A stretch of DNA of 15,334 nucleotides from SNAP01 sp049671745 (lineage in GTDB: Bacteria > Bacteroidota > Bacteroidia > Bacteroidales > Marinifilaceae). The notes under the pieces are model-generated. The model worked only from the letters and a program-made list of their open reading frames with translations. It did no database searches and was not told the DNA's origin. The DNA is taken from the NCBI GenBank assembly GCA_049671745.1, contig JBATVL010000062.1:1-15334 (forward strand). Reading direction: 5' to 3'. Made by a program: the position numbers and the translations under genes. Below, one piece after another: positions 6,556-12,790 of the stretch. Each line of letters begins with the position of its first letter. The first letter of the stretch is position 1.

Positions 6556-7701
6556 ATGAGTAATGTAATATATTTAGAATCCAAAAATGGTGGAGGAAAG
6601 TTTACTCCATTTTTATTTTATAATGACTTAATGCCAAAGGTTAGAAATCATTATGCTAAAAATGGTAGAAATAAACCTAGTTTATCTTTAGAAAATATTG
6701 AGTCAATTGATCCAATTGTTTTACCTAATTTGTTGGGATTAGGCAAAATTTTAAAAGAAATTCATGGAGAAGCCATTGAGTTAATTCTAGATTTTAAACC
6801 AAAGTTGTTATATTATCTTTCAAATACAAATTTCTTTAAATATGCAGCTCTAAAGACTGTTGTAAATCCTTTGGGTAAAGATCTCTTTCATTTTGAAGAA
6901 GGATTTATAGGAGGTTTTTCTGGTTATGTAAATAATGAGCAAAGGGATTGTCATAAAATTTTTGAATACAAGGCAAGTTTTTCAGAAAAGTCTAGTGAAG
7001 ATATTTATTGTCATGACGAGGTCATAGAAGCTCTATCGCCCAATTATTTGTTTAGTCAGTTTGGAGATGTCTTACAGGATGTTATTGATGATGATGCATT
7101 ACTTTATAATTATTTTGAGTCATTATCAGAACCAATTTCTAATGGGATTGTTCATAGTCAATCTAGTACTTTCCTTATAGCACAAAAGAGAAGTGGAGGT
7201 GCGTCTACAATATCAATTTCAGATACAGGTATAGGTTTTGCTAAATCCTTCAAATCAAAGAAATATATAAATAGAATAATTCCATTGGCAAAAGCTAATG
7301 GATTATATAAAGAAACTTTAGAAGACTTCTTTTACATACTTGAGGCATTGTATATATCTACAATTAAAAGACGTCATGGTTTGATTGATTTTCTTTTGTT
7401 TGCAGCTAAAAATGGAACAGTAAGGATTCACTATAGTTCTACTCAAATAGTTGTTACTCCTAGAATTTTAAATCAATGCGAAGTAATTATGAAGACTAGA
7501 GAGAATGTTAATTCTTATTTTAGTGATAATTTATCTGATTTATCTGATAAATTAAAAGAAGAAGTGAGCGTTTGTATTTTGGAACTAGGAAAGGTTTTGT
7601 TAAGTTTCTATAGTAGAGATAAATATTTTTCAGCAATCAGAATTTTTAACACTAAATTTTCTGGAATTCATTATGAAATAGAAATTGGAAATAAAGCCTA
7701 G
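6556..7701 (+). CDS. STAS-like domain plus GHKL (HATPase_c) ATP-binding protein
   Basis: A soluble 381-residue protein. Residues about 40-97 look STAS-like (LENIESIDPIVLPNLLGLGKIL, then a strand ILDFKPKLLYYL), the fold of anti-anti-sigma factors. The GHKL ATPase follows: N-box SEPISNGIVHS (E192, N196, H200), G1 box DTGIGF (223-228), a G2-like RHGLIDF (283-289), and a late strand FSGIHYEIEI near the C-terminus resembling the closing strand of RsbW/SpoIIAB-type kinases. There is no phospho-acceptor His domain, receiver or membrane segment, so this is not an ordinary sensor kinase. The ATG at 6556 is chosen because the frame opens upstream only with a TTG at 6529. It is the first gene of a three-gene operon, and the next ATG lies 3 bases after its stop. 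It might act as an ATP-dependent switch or chaperone-like regulator for the two enzymes downstream (inference). Codon use is much more A+T rich than in the housekeeping genes to the left. Confidence 0.8.
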   Translation: MSNVIYLESKNGGGKFTPFLFYNDLMPKVRNHYAKNGRNKPSLSLENIESIDPIVLPNLLGLGKILKEIHGEAIELILDFKPKLLYYLSNTNFFKYAALKTVVNPLGKDLFHFEEGFIGGFSGYVNNEQRDCHKIFEYKASFSEKSSEDIYCHDEVIEALSPNYLFSQFGDVLQDVIDDDALLYNYFESLSEPISNGIVHSQSSTFLIAQKRSGGASTISISDTGIGFAKSFKSKKYINRIIPLAKANGLYKETLEDFFYILEALYISTIKRRHGLIDFLLFAAKNGTVRIHYSSTQIVVTPRILNQCEVIMKTRENVNSYFSDNLSDLSDKLKEEVSVCILELGKVLLSFYSRDKYFSAIRIFNTKFSGIHYEIEIGNKA

Positions 7702-7704
7702 ATT

Positions 7705-8778
7705 ATGATTTGTTCGTATATAAAAGATAATAAACAGGATATTGCATTTATTGTATTACATGCTGAGCAAGTATATTCTGTTATTTATGATAGAATAAAG
7801 CCCTATACATCAGAATTAGCTATACTTGGAGATGGCGTTTTTAATGATAAAAAGATTGGTAATTATATTAATGTTCCAATCTTCACAAAGACTCTAACTC
7901 CTACAACATTAAGACGTGTTAAAGAGTTCGTGGAAAAAGAAGAATCTTTACCAAAAAAAATATATTTAAATTTTGCAGATATTGAAAAATGTCAAAAGAA
8001 TTGTAATTCTTATTTTATAGAATTAGTAGCTTCTATAGAGAATAAAAACTCTGTATTGAAGATTATAAATTTATCATTAGAGAAATCAGATTTTACTGAT
8101 TTTTTATTGAGATATTATAGTGGTAATAAAGTTAGTCGTGAAGAAGAATTGATAGAAGATCAAAAAAAATTAGAAAGAAATTTACGATTGCTTGCTTTTA
8201 AAGATGGTTTAGAAGACGTAGAGAAACTAAAAGTTCACTCTTCATCTTCAGTTTACCTGAATAAATATTTTAATTTAAAAAAATTTATTGGAAATAATAA
8301 ATTTGTGTATTTATGTATATATAGAATTGCAAAAAAAATGGTTAGCGACTCGCAAAATAGAGATTGGAAATTGACATCTAATTTAATTTCTAATACTGTG
8401 TTATGTTGCCAAACATTAGGAGGTTCTTTTATTGCTTCGACCTTAAGTGATCTTTTAGATATTGATATGTTTTCAATAGACCATTTAGGTCCAATCAATA
8501 AATTATATAATCAGAAGTATATCGATGTAATTGATACAACAAAAAGTTATATAATTGTTTCAGACGTTATATGTTTAGGAACAGAAGTTAAGATAGCACA
8601 AAATATAATTGGTTATTGTGGAGGAAGATGTTTAGGTAACGTAGCTCTTTTAAGAATAGAAACGATTGATCAGAAAGATTATACATCTAAGGATGTAGAA
8701 CAATTGTATAAGATAGATAAAACTAATCATGAAGAATTTGATTATAAAATATTAACAGCATTTAATAAAGATGAGTAA
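7705..8778 (+). CDS. Protein with divergent C-terminal phosphoribosyltransferase-like domain
   Basis: A 357-residue soluble protein. The N-terminal ~175 residues are alternating alpha/beta without a family I recognise. From about residue 178 the pattern resembles a type I PRTase: helices, then NLISNTVLCCQTLGGSFIASTLSDLL (a substrate-side strand, Gly-Gly turn and helix), then the PRPP-loop strand YIIVSDVICLGTEVKIAQNI (282-301) and a following strand NVALLRIE. The canonical loop is DD-x-x-T-x-G-T. Here the first acidic residue is Ser286 and the Thr/Ser before Gly is Leu291, while Asp287, Gly292 and Thr293 remain, so activity may be altered or lost. It starts 3 bases after gene 1 and overlaps gene 3 by 8 bases (ATGAGTAA), implying coupled translation. 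No transmembrane or secretion signal is seen. Confidence 0.7.
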   Translation: MICSYIKDNKQDIAFIVLHAEQVYSVIYDRIKPYTSELAILGDGVFNDKKIGNYINVPIFTKTLTPTTLRRVKEFVEKEESLPKKIYLNFADIEKCQKNCNSYFIELVASIENKNSVLKIINLSLEKSDFTDFLLRYYSGNKVSREEELIEDQKKLERNLRLLAFKDGLEDVEKLKVHSSSSVYLNKYFNLKKFIGNNKFVYLCIYRIAKKMVSDSQNRDWKLTSNLISNTVLCCQTLGGSFIASTLSDLLDIDMFSIDHLGPINKLYNQKYIDVIDTTKSYIIVSDVICLGTEVKIAQNIIGYCGGRCLGNVALLRIETIDQKDYTSKDVEQLYKIDKTNHEEFDYKILTAFNKDE

Positions 8779-10492
8779 GGAACTGAAAATACTACATATT
8801 GCCGATTTGCATTATACTAATTTTAAAGATGATATATATTCTTGGTTTGAAATGGAGAAATCTTTTGAAGTTAAGTTTATTGATTCTATAAAGAAGGCTT
8901 TAGATTCAAAACTTGATTATATTATTATAGCTGGGGATTTATCTAATGATGGTGATGAAGATGAGTTTAAGAAAATTCTTGTATTCTTAAATAAATTATC
9001 TTTAGAACTTAAGGTTGATAAAGAAAACTTTATAATTGTTCCAGGAAATCATGATATAAATTGGCTTGATAATGAAAATGCATTTGATATAAAAAATGTA
9101 GATATAAGAGCAAAAGATAAAAAAGCTTCTAAGATAGAAAATTCAGAAGCATATAAATTTCATGATGAAAAATTCTCTCAATTTTCTAAATTTTATAAAG
9201 AGTTCAATGGTTTTGTATTTAAAAGTAAAGAGTCGCTTTTTGATGTAAAAACTGCTATTGTTGGTGATGACGAAATACAACTTCTATCATTTAATAGTAA
9301 TTATAAAGAAAGTAATTTTGGACCACACGTTGGTTATATCGATTATGATACTTTTGAATCTAATTTAGTTATAGATAAAAAAGATACACCAAAGATTGCG
9401 ATTATGCATCATAATATATCTAAACATGTAGCTAACGAATCGGAGGTTAAATATTCTTTTTCTCAAAATAATATAAAAACTTTTATTTTTGGTCACCAGC
9501 ATTCAAATCAGGGAGATACATTGTCGAATGTAGAAGGTCGTACTAATTTAATCTCAGCTGGAACTCTTGGAAAAAAGCATCATGAAGTTGATAATTGTTT
9601 TAATATATTAACAATTTTAAAAGATGATCTGGAATTAAAAATCAAACAGGAATTTTATCAATATATTGAAACTTCACGGGAATATAACTGGCATAATTTA
9701 ACTGATAAGAATTATACATATATTATTCCTCAAGAAAAAAAAGATGAAATTTCGTCTGTTTTATCAAAAGATATAGTTATCGATGATGTACCTGTTCAAC
9801 CTATGGATACAGAAAATGTAACAAAATCACCAATTATAACACATTATTCTGAACTTCTTGTTTCTATTGTATCAAAAGATAAGTTGTTTTGTTCTGGACA
9901 TTTTCATTGGAATGAGAAAATAAGAACTTTAGGTTTACTTAAGACATTTTCTCTTCTTTGTAAAAGAGATAGTTCTGCAATAGCAAAGAAATCAATAGAA
10001 GAATTAATTATTGATAATAATATTAATTCAGAACTATTTGTAGGGCTTGGAATAGAGGGTAATATTTTAGGTTCGTATCTAGGATCTAGATTTGATGGAC
10101 GCTATACATTTATACCTTATTCTGTTAGAGATCATAACCATGATACTGTTGAGGTAGATCTAAATTTGAAAGGAATAAAGAGTATTTGTTTTATTACAGA
10201 TGTTATCCATTCTGGAACATCTATAAAGAGTATCTTTGAATCATATAATATTCTTAAAGATATAAAAGTTACAGTTGTTTCTCTGTTTTATGTGAATGAA
10301 GAAATTCAATATTCTGATTCTGTTATTCAAGTTGATGGATATGATATTAAATATTATTGTGTATGCGATGATATAAAAATAAGTAAATGCAATTGCAAAA
10401 GTGAGAATGACTGTAATTTGATGAAAAACAAGCTTGTTGATGTAAATGTTCTATATGAGAAAAAGGAACAAACTAGTGTATTCAAATTTTAA
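8771..10492 (+). CDS. Calcineurin-like metallophosphoesterase fused to a PRTase-like domain
   Basis: A 573-residue two-domain enzyme. The N-terminal metallophosphoesterase has all the metal ligands: IADLH (D12, H14), AGDLSNDGD (D56), PGNHD (N93, H94), IMHHN (H213/H214) and FGHQH (H242, H244). Such enzymes hydrolyse phosphomono- or diesters, including cyclic nucleotides and nucleic acids. After a linker (about 300-350) comes a PRTase-like module: SGHFHWNEKIRTLGLL (about 375-390), ELFVGLGIEGNILGSYLGSR (421-440) and the PRPP-loop strand CFITDVIHSGTSIKSIFE (473-490), in which Thr476 replaces the first acidic residue but Asp477, Ser481, Gly482 and Thr483 are kept. The tail carries C530, C532, C540, C542 and C548, a possible metal site. 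It is the last gene of the operon and starts inside the stop of gene 2. One polypeptide could hydrolyse a nucleotide and process the ribosyl product, but the substrate is unknown. Confidence 0.85.
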   Translation: MSKELKILHIADLHYTNFKDDIYSWFEMEKSFEVKFIDSIKKALDSKLDYIIIAGDLSNDGDEDEFKKILVFLNKLSLELKVDKENFIIVPGNHDINWLDNENAFDIKNVDIRAKDKKASKIENSEAYKFHDEKFSQFSKFYKEFNGFVFKSKESLFDVKTAIVGDDEIQLLSFNSNYKESNFGPHVGYIDYDTFESNLVIDKKDTPKIAIMHHNISKHVANESEVKYSFSQNNIKTFIFGHQHSNQGDTLSNVEGRTNLISAGTLGKKHHEVDNCFNILTILKDDLELKIKQEFYQYIETSREYNWHNLTDKNYTYIIPQEKKDEISSVLSKDIVIDDVPVQPMDTENVTKSPIITHYSELLVSIVSKDKLFCSGHFHWNEKIRTLGLLKTFSLLCKRDSSAIAKKSIEELIIDNNINSELFVGLGIEGNILGSYLGSRFDGRYTFIPYSVRDHNHDTVEVDLNLKGIKSICFITDVIHSGTSIKSIFESYNILKDIKVTVVSLFYVNEEIQYSDSVIQVDGYDIKYYCVCDDIKISKCNCKSENDCNLMKNKLVDVNVLYEKKEQTSVFKF

Positions 10493-10717
10493 ATATGTAG
10501 ATAATAATGGGGTTCTCTTTTGCTTTTAAGTATATATTGAGTGGTAACTAAATGTGTGAAATTCTATGTACAGGAAGATTATTTATAAAGCATAAAAGAT
10601 AGTCATAATTCTAGTAGATAGATATAAATATATGTTGTGTATTATTTTTTTTGTGTTCTAATGATTTTGTAGTAAGTATTTTAGTTTTAAAATAATCTGT
10701 ATTTATAAAGAAATCTT

Positions 10718-10747
10718 AAGGCCTTAATACCTAAGGCTTTCTTTTTT
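10718..10747 (+). terminator. Terminator hairpin in repeat copy A
   Basis: AAGGCCTTA (10718-10726) pairs with TAAGGCTTT (10732-10740) with one G-T pair and a 5-base loop. CTTTTTT follows. It lies about 225 bases past the accessory operon and may end its transcript, although it derives from the GIY-YIG gene's 3' flank. Confidence 0.65.
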
Positions 10748-10783
10748 ATACTCTTAAAATTTAATCATAATGATATTTAAATC

Positions 10784-10870
10784 TTAATTTAAAAGAATAT
10801 TAGCATCAAGATATGCTTTCTCTTCTTTTATAGGTTTAACTGCAGTAGCTTTTCTAATTATAATAATACT
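10784..10870 (-). pseudogene. Fossil 3' end of a GIY-YIG (DUF4041/T5orf172-type) gene
   Basis: On the minus strand 10870-10784 encodes SIIIIRKATAVKPIKEEKAY, then LDANILLN and a TAA stop. The intact gene at 11396-12373 ends SIIIRKATTVTPIKEEKAY, then VEANILFN. The match stops abruptly upstream, where the next codons (TKLF) have no counterpart, so only the last ~28 codons survive. The stop codon and downstream terminator are retained in the same arrangement. It is best read as the remnant of a second, related gene or of an incomplete duplication. Confidence 0.85.
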
Positions 10871-10936
10871 AAATAGTTTAGTGCTTATAATATTAATGTT
10901 TTATTTAACTTACATTTTTTAATGTAAAATAATTAT

Positions 10937-11065
10937 ATGAAGATAGTTATATATGTATTATTAGTAATTGTTTTGCTTTTCATAGTATGGCTTATTTCTA
11001 AGTATTTTATATCTGGATGTCTTTTCTTGTATGTATTTTTACAAGCTCTTAAAAAGATTAGATAA
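10937..11065 (+). CDS. Small putative single-span membrane protein
   Basis: An ATG-initiated 42-codon ORF: a hydrophobic N-terminal stretch (IVIYVLLVIVLLFIVWLI, about 3-20), a second hydrophobic stretch around FISGCLFLYVFLQ, and a basic end KKIR. It could be a one- or two-span membrane peptide. It is on the opposite strand to the GIY-YIG gene and 51 bases ahead of another tiny membrane ORF. I recognise no family. Its size and A+T-rich setting mean it may be a chance ORF; the hydrophobic pattern and the ATG are the only support. Confidence 0.35.
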   Translation: MKIVIYVLLVIVLLFIVWLISKYFISGCLFLYVFLQALKKIR

Positions 11066-11116
11066 AAAATACACTGATTAATATTGATAGAAAAAGTAAT
11101 TATAAATTTAACAATT

Positions 11117-11293
11117 ATGAAAGACAAGTGGTTTAATAATAAAGTTTTGCTGGGTCAATTGATTTTCCTTCCTCCCTTCTTTCTTTATGGGGTATATAAA
11201 TCAGAGATCTTTACTTCAAAACAGAAAAATATTCTCTATGGTATGCATATCGCTGTTTTCTTTTTAGTTTCTATTATCCTTATGGTTTGGTAG
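11117..11293 (+). CDS. Small two-span membrane protein, unknown function
   Basis: A 58-residue ORF with ATG at 11117; a longer reading from TTG at 11084 is less likely. Two hydrophobic segments (about 11-28 with a Pro-Pro turn, LLGQLIFLPPFFLYGVY, and about 40-58, YGMHIAVFFLVSIILMVW) flank a polar KSEIFTSKQKN loop. The 'W-x-x-N-K-x-L-L-x-x-L...P-P...G-x-Y' pattern resembles short Bacteroidetes membrane modules often found after zinc-ribbon domains, but I cannot name the family. The gene ends 36 bases before a bidirectional-looking terminator shared with the GIY-YIG gene. It lies between the two direct-repeat copies. Confidence 0.55.
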   Translation: MKDKWFNNKVLLGQLIFLPPFFLYGVYKSEIFTSKQKNILYGMHIAVFFLVSIILMVW

Positions 11294-11317
11294 TCAGCAT
11301 TTAATAAAAAAAACCAA

Positions 11318-11480
11318 GTATTCATAAAGAAAACCTTAAGTATAATGCCTAAGGCTTTCTTTTTTATGCTCTTAAAATTTAATCATATTTAAATCTTAAT
11401 TGAAAAGAATATTAGCCTCAACATATGCTTTCTCTTCTTTTATAGGTGTAACTGTAGTAGCTTTTCTAATTATAATACTT
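11318..11480. repeat. Long direct repeat, copy B (matches 10699-10870)
   Basis: The functional copy: it contains the real stop codon (11396-11398), the final ~28 codons and the terminator of the GIY-YIG gene. The match to copy A starts near the ATAAAGAAA block and ends at CTAATTATAATA. Confidence 0.88.
11329..11365. terminator. Bidirectional terminator between the 58-aa ORF and the GIY-YIG gene
   Basis: The core stem is CCTTA (11334-11338) with TAAGG (11350-11354), extended by GAAA/TTTC pairing. A TTTTTT run follows on the plus strand and TTTTCTTT on the minus strand. It is placed to stop both convergent genes. Confidence 0.65.
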
Positions 11481-12373
11481 TCTCTATATTCTTTAGCTTC
11501 AGCAATTTTAGTGAACTCAATATGTCCATAGTTTTCTTTAACTATTTTTTCAATCTCTTCTAGTGATACATTAAAGAACTCTCTTCGGCTATTTACTAGA
11601 TTCACTTTGCGATTATGAAATTCTTTGTGTAAAGTGTTTTCAAGCAATGGGGCATTATCTGAATAAATTAAAGCATGAACATCAAAATTAAAAGGTACAG
11701 AAGCTCCACCTAGCTCTTTAACTCTATCAAGAGGTTCAAGTCTTCTAGTCATACCAATTTTATATACGTTCTCACCAAATGATCCTATATTGGAGATTAC
11801 GTAAACGTGACCAGCTTTAGTTTGTTGAGCCATAGAGATAGCACGTTCTTTCATATTACCAGCTTGCTCTAGTTTGCTTTTTATTTCAGTAAGTTGTGCT
11901 TTTAGTTTTTCAAGTTCATCACCAGTAGCATCTTTAATTTTATTTTGTGCCTCAGTAAAAGCCTTTTGATACAGACGTTCTTCTTTCTCTGCTTCCTTTT
12001 GCGCTTTGTCTGCTTCTTTGCGTACTTTTTCTTCTTCTCTCATTTGCTCACGCAATTCTTTTTGTTCTTCTAATTTTTTTATTTGCTCATGTAACTTACT
12101 GTTTGCAGCTGTTTCTTTATTTTGAATTTCGTCTAAACGCTTTTTAATTTCTAAATCAGCATTAATGATAGAACTGTACTTATATTTAAATTCTTCTAAT
12201 TGTTTTTGAATTTCTGAATTATCATTAACTATGGAATTATATTTAGTTATAATTTCTTTATTTTGTATTGATGTTGATAGTTCATTATGTTTGCTTTTTT
12301 TTGCTTTGAGGTACATTATGATAGCAATAATACTTGTGGCAATTATGATTATTAATGCAATAATTATTTCCAT
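11396..12373 (-). CDS. Membrane-anchored coiled-coil GIY-YIG superfamily protein (T5orf172/MUG113, DUF4041-type)
   Basis: A 325-residue protein. Residues 2-22 form one membrane span (IIIALIIIIATSIIAIIMYL) followed by a basic KAKKSKH stop-transfer. A long charged coiled coil covers about 35-185, including an R/K/E-rich stretch at 95-135. The C-terminal domain (about 188-285) is T5orf172-like: HVYVISNIGSFG (the 'GIY' strand, VYV 190-192), YKIGMTRR (the 'YIG' equivalent, 204-211), DRVKEL, LENTLHKEF (E245, H249) and RREFFNVS. The family, named after phage T5 ORF172, is GIY-YIG-fold and predicted to be a nuclease; it is common in phages and mobile DNA. A membrane anchor suggests action near the envelope, for example on incoming DNA (inference). 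It is transcribed alone, against its neighbours. A related 3' fragment lies at 10784-10870. Confidence 0.88.
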   Translation of the reverse strand: MEIIIALIIIIATSIIAIIMYLKAKKSKHNELSTSIQNKEIITKYNSIVNDNSEIQKQLEEFKYKYSSIINADLEIKKRLDEIQNKETAANSKLHEQIKKLEEQKELREQMREEEKVRKEADKAQKEAEKEERLYQKAFTEAQNKIKDATGDELEKLKAQLTEIKSKLEQAGNMKERAISMAQQTKAGHVYVISNIGSFGENVYKIGMTRRLEPLDRVKELGGASVPFNFDVHALIYSDNAPLLENTLHKEFHNRKVNLVNSRREFFNVSLEEIEKIVKENYGHIEFTKIAEAKEYRESIIIRKATTVTPIKEEKAYVEANILFN

Positions 12374-12482
12374 TATAGATTTTTTGAATTATTTAATAGT
12401 ATGTTTTTTTTATATTCGATAATATATAATTATTTTTTAATTATCTGTTTGAACTTTTATAATTTAAAGTTCTATCTGAAAA

Positions 12483-12708
12483 ATGAATATGTATCAAGAT
12501 GAAATGAACTTTTGTCATATATCTAAATATACTATTTCGAATAAATTAAATAATAGACTAGATTGTCTGATTTTCATTGGATATTTTTAACAGTGGAAAT
12601 AGGTATGGTAAAACATTATTGCTTCGTGGAATTACTGCTGGATTATATGGTAAGGAAGATGATGTAGATTTATTACGTGCTTATTCAATTAATAAAAATA
12701 GTTTATAA
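12483..12708 (+). pseudogene. Frameshifted stub of a P-loop (AAA/ABC-type) ATPase
   Basis: An ATG at 12483 opens a 35-codon frame ending NNRLDCLIFIGYF, stopped by TAA at 12588. The next frame continues without a gap as NSGNRYGKTLLLRGITAGLYG and on to a TAA at 12706. Removing one T from the TTTTT run at 12584-12588 joins them into IGYFNSGNRYGKTLLLRGI, which reads like the 'hhhhGxNxxGKTtLLrai...lyG' Walker A region of AAA_15/AAA_23 or SMC-like ATPases. The joined product would be only about 74 residues, so the rest of the ATPase is gone. It is probably a relic of a former ATPase gene. Chance similarity is possible because only the P-loop is diagnostic. Confidence 0.45.
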
Positions 12709-12721
12709 TTTATACAAGTCT

Positions 12722-12729
12722 TATATTTG
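12722..12729 (+). promoter_or_regulatory. -7 element for the TIGR04255-like operon
   Basis: TATATTTG is a perfect TAnnTTTG, 61 bases before the ATG at 12791. The -33 partner is poor (TTTA at 12702-12705, spacing 16). Confidence 0.45.
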
Positions 12730-12790
12730 TAATCTAGAGTAGAATATAAAGATAATTATATAACTATTAGGATATTAAAGCAAACATATA

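Larger units (their letters stand above)
10699..10870. repeat. Long direct repeat, copy A (matches 11318-11480)
   Basis: About 165 bases that align by eye with 11318-11480 along the whole length, with only scattered substitutions and a few small gaps. Long identical stretches include the CTAAGGCTTTCTTTTTTAT and ATATGCTTTCTCTTCTTTTA blocks. It spans the terminator and the last codons of the GIY-YIG gene. Confidence 0.88.
10493..10936. other. Interval after the accessory operon, including a gene fossil
   Basis: 10493-10698 is A+T-rich DNA in which I see no gene or clear signal. 10699-10870 is a degenerate copy of the GIY-YIG gene's 3' end and terminator (separate entries). A 7-bp inverted repeat, TTACATT (10910-10916) and AATGTAA (10921-10927), lies just before the next small ORF. 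Confidence 0.6.
12374..12790. other. Interval between GIY-YIG gene and TIGR04255-like gene
   Basis: It holds the start region of the minus-strand GIY-YIG gene, a 7-bp inverted repeat GAACTTT (12451-12457) with AAAGTTC (12466-12472), a broken P-loop ATPase stub (12483-12708) and a promoter for the plus-strand gene at 12791. No clear promoter for the GIY-YIG gene was found. Confidence 0.55.

Noticed and set aside
10933..11127. 64-codon minus-strand ORF
   Set aside because: It overlaps both small plus-strand membrane ORFs, and its product looks like antisense of A+T-rich DNA. No supporting signal.
10699..11480. Insertion sequence or composite transposon flanked by direct repeats
   Set aside because: The repeats encode the 3' end of a host gene, there is no transposase between them, and no terminal inverted repeats were seen.
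12231..12422. 63-codon plus-strand ORF with hydrophobic residues
   Set aside because: The hydrophobicity mirrors the membrane-span codons of the GIY-YIG gene on the other strand.
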